Made by a program: the position numbers and the translations under genes | NCBI GenBank assembly: GCA_008080595.1 | Contig: VIKI01000018.1 | Coordinates: forward strand, 1 to 48,141 | Direction of reading: 5' to 3' | DNA from: Comamonadaceae bacterium | Lineage (GTDB): Bacteria > Pseudomonadota > Gammaproteobacteria > Burkholderiales > Burkholderiaceae_C | DNA length: 48,141 nt | Shown: positions 40,691 to 48,141 of the stretch, one piece after another | How positions within the stretch are numbered: position 1 is the stretch's first letter | Layout of the letters: every line of letters begins with the position of its first letter | The notes under the pieces: model-generated | What the model was told of the DNA's origin: nothing | Databases searched by the model: none | The model's input: only the letters and a program-made list of their open reading frames with translations

Positions 40691-41749
40691 ATGACAAGAT
40701 TGCCCAACGCCACCGCTGTAACGCCCATTGCCTTCGTTGTGGCCATCGTTCAAGCCTACAAACAAAGAGGCATTGACCCGTTACCGGCCTTGGCCCAGGC
40801 ACAAATTGCGCCAGAACTTCTGAAGAATGCCGATTCACGCATCAGCGCCGCGCAAATGGAGACCATCTCCGGCCTGGCCATGCAGGAGCTGGACGACGAA
40901 GCCCTGGGCTGGTTCAGCCGCCGTCTGCCCTGGGGCAGCTACGGCATGCTGGCCCGCGCCTCCATCAGCGCCCCCAACCTGGGTGTGGCCATGCAGCGCT
41001 GGTGTCGCCACCACGGGTTGATTGCGGATGACATCACGCTTGCGCTCAGCACCTCGGGCACTGTCGCAAGCTTGACCATCACCGAGCAGCGCGACCTGCA
41101 CACACTGCGCGAGTTTTGCCTGGTCTCGGTGCTGCGCAATTTTCTCGGCCTGGCCTGCTGGCTGGTGGATTCGCGCATTCCCTTGACGGCGGTGCAGTTT
41201 CCGTTTGCTGCACCAGCCCATCGGGCTGCTTATTCAGTGCTTTTTAGGGCTCCAGCCCTTTTTAATCAAGCGCAAGCAGCTATCCAATTTGATGCAAGTT
41301 ATTTGGCCCTGCCGCTGCGCCGCGATGAAGCCGCCTTGCGCCAGATGCTCAAGCGCGCCCTGCCGCTGACCGTGCTGCACTACCGCCGTGACCGCCTGCT
41401 GGTGCAGCGCGTGCGCCAGGCGCTGCTGACCCAACCGCAGGCCACCCACAGCGCCGACGATCTGGCGGCAGTGCTCAACCTGTCAGCCCGCACCCTGCAC
41501 CGCCAGCTCAAGGACGAAGGCGCATCGCTGCAAACCCTGAAAGACGAGGTGCGCCAGCAGCGGGCGCAAGACCTGCTGCTGCGCACCAGCCGCCCGATCA
41601 AACAGGTGGCCGAAGCCGCCGGGTTTCAGAACGAGAAGAGTTTCATGCGGGCCTTCAAGGGCTGGACGGGCCAGTCGCCAGCGGAGTTTCGTCGCGCTGG
41701 CCTGCTCAATGTGTCGCCAGCATCGCTGGCAATTCAGCCATGTGTGTGA
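40691..41749 (+). CDS. AraC-family transcriptional regulator (Arabinose_bd-type N-terminus)
   Basis: C-terminal HTH: LAAVLNLSARTLHRQLKDEGASLQTLKDEVRQQRAQDLLLRTSRPIKQVAEAAGFQNEKSFMRAFKGWTGQSPAEFR. Confidence 0.9.
   Translation: MTRLPNATAVTPIAFVVAIVQAYKQRGIDPLPALAQAQIAPELLKNADSRISAAQMETISGLAMQELDDEALGWFSRRLPWGSYGMLARASISAPNLGVAMQRWCRHHGLIADDITLALSTSGTVASLTITEQRDLHTLREFCLVSVLRNFLGLACWLVDSRIPLTAVQFPFAAPAHRAAYSVLFRAPALFNQAQAAIQFDASYLALPLRRDEAALRQMLKRALPLTVLHYRRDRLLVQRVRQALLTQPQATHSADDLAAVLNLSARTLHRQLKDEGASLQTLKDEVRQQRAQDLLLRTSRPIKQVAEAAGFQNEKSFMRAFKGWTGQSPAEFRRAGLLNVSPASLAIQPCV
41240..41305 (-). repeat. AT-rich dispersed element, in frame in the AraC-family regulator
   Basis: Reverse complement: gcatcaaattggatagctgcttgcgcttgattaaaaagggctggagccctaaaaa. 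Confidence 0.6.
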
Positions 41750-42365
41750 ACAGCCGGCTCGCCCCTACTTGCAGCAAAGCCGCCCCAGCCTCAGGCCTTG
41801 GGCAATAGGCCCAGACGGTCGCCCCAGCAGCCACACCGGCCGTCACCCCCACCGTGGTGTCTTCAATCACCAGGCACTGGTCAGGCGGTGCGTTCAGTGC
41901 TTTGGCTGCCGCCAGGTACACGTCGGGCGCGGGCTTGGAGCGTGGCATTTCATGCCCGCTGAACACCCGGCCCGAGAACAACTCGGCCAACCCCACCTGG
42001 CGCAACTGCATTTCCACCTTGAAGCGGTCTGCCCCGGAGGCGCAAGCAATGCGGCCTTGGGTGTGGGCATGTGCGGCCTGCACCGCCACCAGTGCGCCAG
42101 GGATGATCTCCAGACCCGCCATCAGCGCCTGATTGCGGCGCTGGTAAAAGGCTTGCAGCCAGTCGTCCGAGAAGGGTTTGCCGGTGTGCGCCTCGATCGC
42201 AGCACTTTCCTGGCGCACGGTTTTGCCCACAAAGAAACGCATGCACTCGTCCTGCGACATTGACCAGCCAATTTCTTCCAGCATGTCACGCAGCACGCCA
42301 TTGGTGATGGGCTCGCTGTCCACCAGCACACCGTCACAGTCAAACAGAATTGCTTCAAATTTCAT
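41706..42365 (-). CDS. HAD-superfamily hydrolase (beta-phosphoglucomutase-like)
   Basis: ILFDCDGVLVDSEPITNGVL...ACASGADRFKVEMQLRQVGL...SKPAPDVYLAAAKAL...VIEDTTVGVTAGVAAG. Confidence 0.92.
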   Translation of the reverse strand: MKFEAILFDCDGVLVDSEPITNGVLRDMLEEIGWSMSQDECMRFFVGKTVRQESAAIEAHTGKPFSDDWLQAFYQRRNQALMAGLEIIPGALVAVQAAHAHTQGRIACASGADRFKVEMQLRQVGLAELFSGRVFSGHEMPRSKPAPDVYLAAAKALNAPPDQCLVIEDTTVGVTAGVAAGATVWAYCPRPEAGAALLQVGASRLFTHMAELPAMLATH

Positions 42366-42402
42366 AGCGTATTTCGATTGATGAATAAACGGCGATAAAT
42401 GC

Positions 42403-43851
42403 CTATTTCCCTTCGGCCTCGACCTCAACCACCCGCATCGACTCCAGCAGCGCCTTGAATTCGGGCGACTCCTGCAAGATGTGATGCCCGGCATCGATCA
42501 GCAGGCTGACTTCGACTGGGGCGACCGAGAACGCGGTGGGAATTTGCAGCAGGAAGCTGCGCCCGATCATGTCAGGGGCATCACGCAGGTTGACGTTGAT
42601 GACATGAATTTGCGCATCCGGGGCGAACGGGTCGTCTTGCACATCGGACGCGGTACGCCCCAGCTCGCGCCGCCAGGCTTGCGCGGTGTCTTTGAGCAAG
42701 CCCAGTGTTTCGTGTGTAGCGCGGGCTCCGGCACCAAACAGCAGGGTATCAATGACCTGCCCGGTGCTGGGCACCTGGTCGCTGGCATCGATATGTTGCG
42801 CCGGATCACGCTCGGCATTGACGGCAATGATCACCAGTTTTTTGATCTTGGTGCGCGAGATGTGACGCACGCTGTCCCGAATGCCGCCATCGGCCTGCGC
42901 CCGATCCAGCACGCTGCGCAAGCCCAGGTTATCGGCCAGGCCGCCGTCTACCAGATGGATGTAGGGGCGGGCCGTGGCATCCAGATAAGAGCGCTGGCTT
43001 TCGCGCAGCAAACGCGCCCGGTAGTCGGTGGCGGTCGAGACTTTCAAATCCATCGGCTGCGGGCATTCGCCGTTGAAGTTTTTCAGCGTCAGGGGGCTCA
43101 GCGCAAGCGGCACGGCCGACGAGGCCGCCACCGCGAACGACAGGGGCACGCTGTCCAGATCGGAGCAAATCAGTGAAAACTGCCGCCCGGTGAATTCAAA
43201 GTTCGACCCCAGCGACAAATCGGTGGCCGACACCAGCAGGGCTGGCTGGCCGGGGCGCGACTGGATGTCGGCAAAGGTTTTGCCTTTGAACAGCTCGTCG
43301 AGCCGTCGCTCCAGCAGGTTGGAGCGGCCAAACCAGAGCGATGTCAGGTCATGCAGGTTGGTGGGTTTGAGCGCGTAGCTGATCAGGTTGTCCTGAAAAT
43401 TCTTGCGCAAAAACTGCTCCTCGAATGCCGGAAAAGCCTCTTTGCCAAAGGCCGCAAAGTAGGCCGCCATGATGCTGCCCCCGGAGACACCGCTGATCAC
43501 ATCAATCTCATCAAGCAGGTTGGTGTCTCGCCCCTGCCAATGCACCTGGGTCTGGCGCAAGGCATCCAGCACGCCATAACCAAACGCCGCCGCACGCGCA
43601 CCGCCGCCCGACATGCTGACCAGCATCAGCATCGACGGGTCACCCACCACAGGCGTGTCCTGCGCGGCGGCGGCCCGATCCTGGGACACCCGCATCGGCT
43701 GGTTTTGCCAGGGCCGCACGGTGGAACAAGCCCCCAGCAGCAACACCAGCACCATGGCCACTGCCATGCGGCAGCGGCGGCTCAGCGGTTCAACAGACAA
43801 GCTCACCTCGGGCTGATCACTTGGCGTGGCGACGTGTTTTGTGCTGCTCAT
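42403..43851 (-). CDS. Patatin-like phospholipase, lipoprotein
   Basis: Lipobox LLGAC; MLVSMSGGGARAAAFGYGVLDAL; GVSGGSIMAAYFA; HLVDGGLADNLGLRS. Start could be 43767. Confidence 0.9.
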   Translation of the reverse strand: MSSTKHVATPSDQPEVSLSVEPLSRRCRMAVAMVLVLLLGACSTVRPWQNQPMRVSQDRAAAAQDTPVVGDPSMLMLVSMSGGGARAAAFGYGVLDALRQTQVHWQGRDTNLLDEIDVISGVSGGSIMAAYFAAFGKEAFPAFEEQFLRKNFQDNLISYALKPTNLHDLTSLWFGRSNLLERRLDELFKGKTFADIQSRPGQPALLVSATDLSLGSNFEFTGRQFSLICSDLDSVPLSFAVAASSAVPLALSPLTLKNFNGECPQPMDLKVSTATDYRARLLRESQRSYLDATARPYIHLVDGGLADNLGLRSVLDRAQADGGIRDSVRHISRTKIKKLVIIAVNAERDPAQHIDASDQVPSTGQVIDTLLFGAGARATHETLGLLKDTAQAWRRELGRTASDVQDDPFAPDAQIHVINVNLRDAPDMIGRSFLLQIPTAFSVAPVEVSLLIDAGHHILQESPEFKALLESMRVVEVEAEGK

Positions 43852-44239
43852 AAGTCTCCACCGGCGCACCCTGCTTGGCCCAGGCGGTGAAGCCGCCGTC
43901 GATGTGGGCCACATTGCTCATGCCCATGTCTTGCAGGGCTTTGGCGGCCAGTGCGCTGCGCCAGCCGGCACCACAAAACAGCACAAACTCTTTGCTGTCG
44001 TCGCCAAAAATGGTTTTGAAATACGGTGAGGCCGGGTCAACCCAGAATTCGAGCATGCCGCGCGGGGCGTTGAAGCAGCCCGGCACCGTGCCTTCACGCT
44101 CCAGCTCACGCACGTCGCGAATGTCCACAATCTGCATCTGCGGGTCGGCCAACCGGGCTTGAACGTCTTCAACCGTATACGTTTTCACCTGGGCCATGGC
44201 CTCGGCCACCAGTGTGTTGATTCCTTTGGTAATTGCCAT
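43817..44239 (-). CDS. Rhodanese-like domain protein
   Basis: MQIVDIRDVRELEREGTVPGCFNAPRGMLEFW...EFVLFCGAGWRSALAAKALQDMG. Confidence 0.93.
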   Translation of the reverse strand: MAITKGINTLVAEAMAQVKTYTVEDVQARLADPQMQIVDIRDVRELEREGTVPGCFNAPRGMLEFWVDPASPYFKTIFGDDSKEFVLFCGAGWRSALAAKALQDMGMSNVAHIDGGFTAWAKQGAPVETYEQHKTRRHAK

Positions 44240-44271
44240 TGAGTGTCTCCTTGTAAAAACCTTGTTTGAGA

Positions 44272-45189
44272 TCAGCGCCCGGCACCAATCTCTTGCGTCA
44301 TCTGCGCCAGCCACTGCGCCCAGTAGTCCGTACAGGCGCGGATTTTGGGCAGGCGGTGGCGCTCTTGCAGCATCACCGCATAAACCGGCACACGTGGGCT
44401 AACAAACTGATTTTGCAACAGCGGCACCAGCCGCCCTTCACGCACCAAGGGCAGGGCAAACAAATCGTTGATGCGCGAGATGCCCACACCGTTGAGCACC
44501 AGACTCAGCAGCAAGGCGCTGTTGTCGGTGCGGGTGTGGCCCTTGATGTGCAGCTCTTTCTGCGCTTGGCCCTGCGCCATTGTCCAGTGGTTCAGCGTCG
44601 GGCTGGCGCTGCTGGCAATCAGGCGGTGCTGTTGCAGCTGATCCGGGTGGGTCGGTGTGCCAAACGCAGCCAGATAAGCCGGGGCCGCGTACAAGGTGCG
44701 GCCATGGGTGCCAATCTGGCGGGCCACCAGGGTGTCGCTGCTGATGCGGCCACTGCGAATGGCAATGTCGATGCCGTCACGCGCCATGTCGGCAATGCGG
44801 TCGTCGGCATTGATGTCAATGTGCAACTGCGGGTAGCGCTGGTACAGACCGCACAGGCTGGGGGCCACCACACATTCGGCCAGCACCGGGCTGACGCTGA
44901 TGCGCACCCAGCCGCTGGGCTCGCTGAGCTTGCCAGTCAACTCACCGGCAAGTTCATCCGAGGTGGCCAGCAACTGGCGGCCATAGGTCAGAAAGGTGTC
45001 GCCCTCATCGGTCAGGCTCAGGCCGTGGGTGCTGCGGTGCAGCAGCCGGACCTTGGCCGCAGCCTCCAGTCGGGCCAGGGAACGGGTGACCTGGCTGACC
45101 GGCACATTGCGCTCCCGCGCAGCCGCTGACAAGCTGCCCAGCTCGGCAATGCGGGTAAACAAGGCGATGTCATCTAGGTTGAGCTGCAT
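44272..45189 (-). CDS. LysR-family transcriptional regulator
   Basis: N-terminal HTH DDIALFTRIAELGSLSAAARERNVPVSQVTRSLARLEAAAKVRLLHRSTHGLSLTDEG. Confidence 0.94.
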   Translation of the reverse strand: MQLNLDDIALFTRIAELGSLSAAARERNVPVSQVTRSLARLEAAAKVRLLHRSTHGLSLTDEGDTFLTYGRQLLATSDELAGELTGKLSEPSGWVRISVSPVLAECVVAPSLCGLYQRYPQLHIDINADDRIADMARDGIDIAIRSGRISSDTLVARQIGTHGRTLYAAPAYLAAFGTPTHPDQLQQHRLIASSASPTLNHWTMAQGQAQKELHIKGHTRTDNSALLLSLVLNGVGISRINDLFALPLVREGRLVPLLQNQFVSPRVPVYAVMLQERHRLPKIRACTDYWAQWLAQMTQEIGAGR

Positions 45190-45307
45190 GGCCTGATTTT
45201 GGCTTGGTATTGCAATAAATGCAAAACCAATTTGGGTTTTTAGCGGTTTCCAAGCTTTGGATTAATCAATAAAGTTCAAACCATCGACAACCCACACGGA
45301 GTACACC

Positions 45308-45532
45308 ATGAACAACCCAGCCTTGGATGCTGTCAACCAACACCGCCTGCATGACTTGGCCAAAGCCGAGGCAGAGCGCCTGCGCAACGAGGCGGTGGAT
45401 GATTTCTGGCGCGGAGCCAATGCCCTCTGGCAACGTGGCCAGACCACGGCCCAACGCAGTGCCAGCCGTTTGCAAGCCCGGCTGGCGCGACGGGCACAGC
45501 GGCACATCACCCCATCATCCACCGGAGCATGA
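45308..45532 (+). CDS. Small conserved hypothetical protein
   Basis: 74 aa coding-like ORF next to the tautomerase gene, divergent from the LysR gene. Confidence 0.6.
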   Translation: MNNPALDAVNQHRLHDLAKAEAERLRNEAVDDFWRGANALWQRGQTTAQRSASRLQARLARRAQRHITPSSTGA

Positions 45533-45534
45533 AC

Positions 45535-46008
45535 ATGCCGACACTGCAACTCAAAATTTCTCCCTTGCAAAACCCGTTGCGCTACCCGTCACTGGCCCGC
45601 GCCCTGACCGATCTGACCGCCCAACTGCTGGGCAAGCGCCCGGAAGTCACCGCCGTGATGATTGAAGACTTGCCCGCCGCCCATTGGCATGTGGGCGGGC
45701 GTGAGGTGCAGCGGCCCACCGCCTACCTGGAGATCAGCATCACCCAGGGCACCAACACGGCGCAAGAAAAAGCCGCCTTCATCGCCGCCGCCTTTGCCGA
45801 GCTGCAAACCCAGCTGGGCGCAGGCCAGCCGCTGGAGCCCGCCAGCTACGTGATCGTGCGTGAAGTACCCGCCACCGATTGGGGTTTTGGCGGTCTGACC
45901 CAGGCGGCACGCAAGCTGGCGGGGGCCGAAAGAAATGAAGACGATGTCGGCGCAACAAAGGCCAAGGATGTGGATGAGTGCAATGGCTCGGTGATTCGGG
46001 CCTTGTAG
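45535..46008 (+). CDS. Tautomerase-like protein with a repeat-derived C-terminus
   Basis: MPTLQLKISPLQNPLRYPSLARALTDLTAQLLGKRPEVTAVMIEDLPAAHWHVGG; last ~28 aa encoded by the 106 bp repeat. Confidence 0.8.
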   Translation: MPTLQLKISPLQNPLRYPSLARALTDLTAQLLGKRPEVTAVMIEDLPAAHWHVGGREVQRPTAYLEISITQGTNTAQEKAAFIAAAFAELQTQLGAGQPLEPASYVIVREVPATDWGFGGLTQAARKLAGAERNEDDVGATKAKDVDECNGSVIRAL

Positions 46009-46029
46009 GAGCGTCGGCAGGCGCGAGTT
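45924..46029 (+). repeat. 106 bp hairpin repeat, copy 1
   Basis: ggccgaaagaaatgaagacgatg...cttgtaggagcgtcggcaggcgcgagtt; second copy at 46998-47103 with about 7-8 mismatches. Confidence 0.9.
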
Positions 46030-46262
46030 GCGGTTTTGCGGAAAACCTGTTGACCCATCAACAGCCACAGATCATGCGGATGGATGGCGCGGCGTGCCCC
46101 AGCGAAGTTCACGATTTCGACGAGGCGCTGCTGGTGATCAGCGGGGTGATGAAGCTTGCCAGGCTCAGCGTGGAAGCCGGTGACCTGATCATCGTGACCG
46201 CGGGCCAGGCACACGCCGTGACACCGGGTAGTTACGGCAGCTTGATGATTGTTGATCGGTGA
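46030..46262 (+). pseudogene. Cupin-domain protein, N-terminally truncated or fused to the repeat
   Basis: ENLLTHQQPQIMRMDGAACPSEVHDFDEALLVISGVMKL...AGDLIIVTAGQAHAVTPGSYGSLMIVDR. The open frame extends back to 45978 only through repeat sequence. Confidence 0.65.
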
Positions 46263-46308
46263 TACTCATTGGGTGGTGGTTTACTTACTTTTAACTGGAA
46301 ATACGCTG

Positions 46309-46950
46309 ATGTCGATTGAAACCATTTTGAGCTACACGGCGGTCGCCTGGCTGGCGATAGTCAGCCCCGGCCCGGCCATTCTTCTGGCATTGCGCAATGG
46401 CGCGGCATTTGGCGTGCGTGCCACCCTCTGGTCATCACTGGGCAATATCACAGGGATTTTTGTACTCTCTGCGACAGCCATGCTGGGGCTGGGGGTGCTG
46501 CTGATGTCTTCGGCGCTTTTGTTTGGGGCTGTCAAGCTGCTGGGGGCTCTCTACCTGTTTTATGTCGGTCTGCGCCACCTGCTGGGTCGCAGTTCGGTGG
46601 TCAGCACCCCAGCCGAACTTTCCGCTGACGATACAAGCTCCAGCCCGCGCCGACTGTACCGGGAAGGCTTTCTTCTGGCTGCGACCAACCCCAAACCGAT
46701 TCTGTTCTTCACCGCGCTGTTTCCCCAGTTCGTCAACGCGGCGACACCGCTGCTGCCGCAATTTTTTGTGCTGACCGGCATCTTCATGGCCTTGTCGTTC
46801 ATCACCCTAACGGCTTATGCGCTGCTGGCTGGGCGGGCCAGGTCATTGCTGGTGAAACCGAACTTTGTCAAATGGATCAACCGCATCGTTGGCTCCGTGT
46901 TCATCTCCTTTGGTGCAGCCTTGCTGGCGCTGCGCCGCCCAGCGGCGTAA
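46309..46950 (+). CDS. LysE/RhtB-family amino acid exporter
   Basis: AWLAIVSPGPAILLALRNGAAFGVRATLWSSLGNITG...LLGALYLFYVGLRHL...FLLAATNPKPILFFTALFPQF. Confidence 0.93.
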   Translation: MSIETILSYTAVAWLAIVSPGPAILLALRNGAAFGVRATLWSSLGNITGIFVLSATAMLGLGVLLMSSALLFGAVKLLGALYLFYVGLRHLLGRSSVVSTPAELSADDTSSSPRRLYREGFLLAATNPKPILFFTALFPQFVNAATPLLPQFFVLTGIFMALSFITLTAYALLAGRARSLLVKPNFVKWINRIVGSVFISFGAALLALRRPAA

Positions 46951-46997
46951 ACACATGCCACCACGGCAGAACGGCACATCACTTTGAACGCACCCGA

Positions 46998-47103
46998 GGC
47001 CGAAAGAAATGGAGACGATGCCGACGCAACAAAGGCCAAGGAGGTGGATGGGCGCAATGGCTCGGTGATTCGTGCCTTGTAGGAGCGTCGGCAGGCGCGA
47101 GTT
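46998..47103 (+). repeat. 106 bp hairpin repeat, copy 2
   Basis: Near-identical to 45924-46029; contains the inverted pair tgccgacgc / gcgtcggca. Confidence 0.9.
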
Positions 47104-47579
47104 CAAGAGCAATTTGCTGCCAGCAGCTTGCTCATTCGCGCATTCGCCAGCACCACCCCAGCCCGCTCCACCTGCTGGCGCACTTCCACACCAAAGCCCC
47201 ATTTCTGAAAAAACGGGTCGGCGTTCAGGCTGACATCGGCAAACAAACAGCCTATGCCCCGGGCCGCCGCAGACTGGTGGATCTGCGCCATCAGCGCCCG
47301 ACCCACGCCACGCCCGGCAAAGCTTCCGGCTACAAAGAAATGGTCCACGTAGCCAGAGTCCTGCAGGTCTGCAAAGCCCGCGATGCATCCGTCCACCTCG
47401 GCAATAAAAGGCCGGTTGCCCCGCAGCCGCTCACCCCACTGCGCCGCATCGTACTGGCGCGGCGCCCACACCGCCAACTGCTCGGCGGTGTAGTGGTGGC
47501 GGGCCAAGTCATGTACCGATGAATAGAAAACGGTGCGCAAAACGGGCTCGTCGCCGGGGTGAAAGTTGCGGATAAGCAT
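47103..47579 (-). CDS. GNAT-family N-acetyltransferase
   Basis: MLIRNFHPGDEPVLRTVFYSSVHDLA...VDHFFVAGSFAGRGVGRALMAQIH. Confidence 0.9.
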   Translation of the reverse strand: MLIRNFHPGDEPVLRTVFYSSVHDLARHHYTAEQLAVWAPRQYDAAQWGERLRGNRPFIAEVDGCIAGFADLQDSGYVDHFFVAGSFAGRGVGRALMAQIHQSAAARGIGCLFADVSLNADPFFQKWGFGVEVRQQVERAGVVLANARMSKLLAANCS

Positions 47580-47624
47580 CAGGGATTGTGGATAAAGTCA
47601 AATGTTGCAGGTCAGAGAAGCATC

Positions 47625-47868
47625 CTATTTTGAGTCACCTGCCGCCAACGTGCGTGGATGAGATGCGATGGTGACGCACCATTGGGAGAGCTCACTCAAG
47701 GTTTGAGTGCAGGCTGCTCCAATCTTGTATAGGTTGCGGATGGGCTTGGGCCAACCCGGGGTGGGAGCGTGCAGATAGGCGATGCCATGGGCTGACAAGG
47801 CGGCGCAGAAAGCCGATTTTGAAAAGCCTGTTTTGCGCGACAGTGGCAGGTAGCACTTGGTTTTTGAG
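47625..47868 (-). pseudogene. Remnant of a DUF488-family gene
   Basis: - strand frame reads YLPLSRKTGFSKSAFCAALSAHGIAYLHAPTPGWPKPIRNLYKIGAACTQTLSELSQWC...*, resembling DUF488 core motifs; no intact ORF. Confidence 0.5.
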
Positions 47869-48019
47869 TGGCGCAGTATGGGGTATGCGTGCTTAATTGG
47901 CCTCTCCGAGGGTTGAACGCCAAGCCGAATTTACACGAAAGTGACTGTAGTATCTTCTCCAAGATATTGATATAAAAAGAATTACGGTATAAAACGGCAT
48001 AGTGAACTAATATACCGAA

Positions 48020-48141
48020 ATGCTAGAAATAAGCCCCACCATCGCCCGCCAGTACATTGATGCTGTCGCCACATTTGAGGCCTTGGAAGAGGCTCAGGAG
48101 GAGGCCGCACATGTGCGCGGCGGCATGTACTGGCATGCGGG
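48020..48141 (+). CDS. Partial CDS running off the window end (unknown)
   Basis: ATG at 48020: MLEISPTIARQYIDAVATFEALEEAQEEAAHVRGGMYWHAG..., open to the end. Confidence 0.5.
   Translation, partial: MLEISPTIARQYIDAVATFEALEEAQEEAAHVRGGMYWHA

Overview
The window looks like a high-GC Betaproteobacterial chromosome segment; gene content and repeats suggest Burkholderiales/Comamonadaceae (inference). It is dense with CDSs. No rRNA, CRISPR array or intact IS was recognised. tRNAs were not systematically searched.

The most interesting locus is a tightly coupled + strand operon at 1763-10127: bcsD, a proline-rich bcsP-like gene, bcsQ1, a bcsA-like gene, bcsB, a second bcsQ, and a secreted GH18-like hydrolase. 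It resembles a type I cellulose-secretion operon. However, the BcsA-like protein keeps the BcsA membrane framework but has lost essentially all family-2 glycosyltransferase catalytic motifs and the PilZ D/NxSxxG motif. The BcsZ (GH8) position is taken by a GH18-like enzyme, no BcsC is visible, and BcsQ is duplicated. I propose this as a candidate undescribed pseudo-synthase cellulose-like secretion system.

Other points: a GspE-family ATPase with tandem MshEN-like (c-di-GMP-type) motifs follows the operon. A leucine/isovalerate (liu) catabolic block is interleaved with a VapBC module, a GH10 xylanase-like gene, and a ParDE-like module between two copies of the mccA 3' end. A dispersed AT-rich ~60 bp element occurs in frame inside several conserved genes. 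A 106 bp hairpin repeat has two copies. At least four conserved genes (rplM, HMG-CoA lyase, mccA, GH10) carry short internal deletions, three of them frame-breaking, and an assembly artefact must be excluded. All homology calls are from reading translated sequence; no database search was run.
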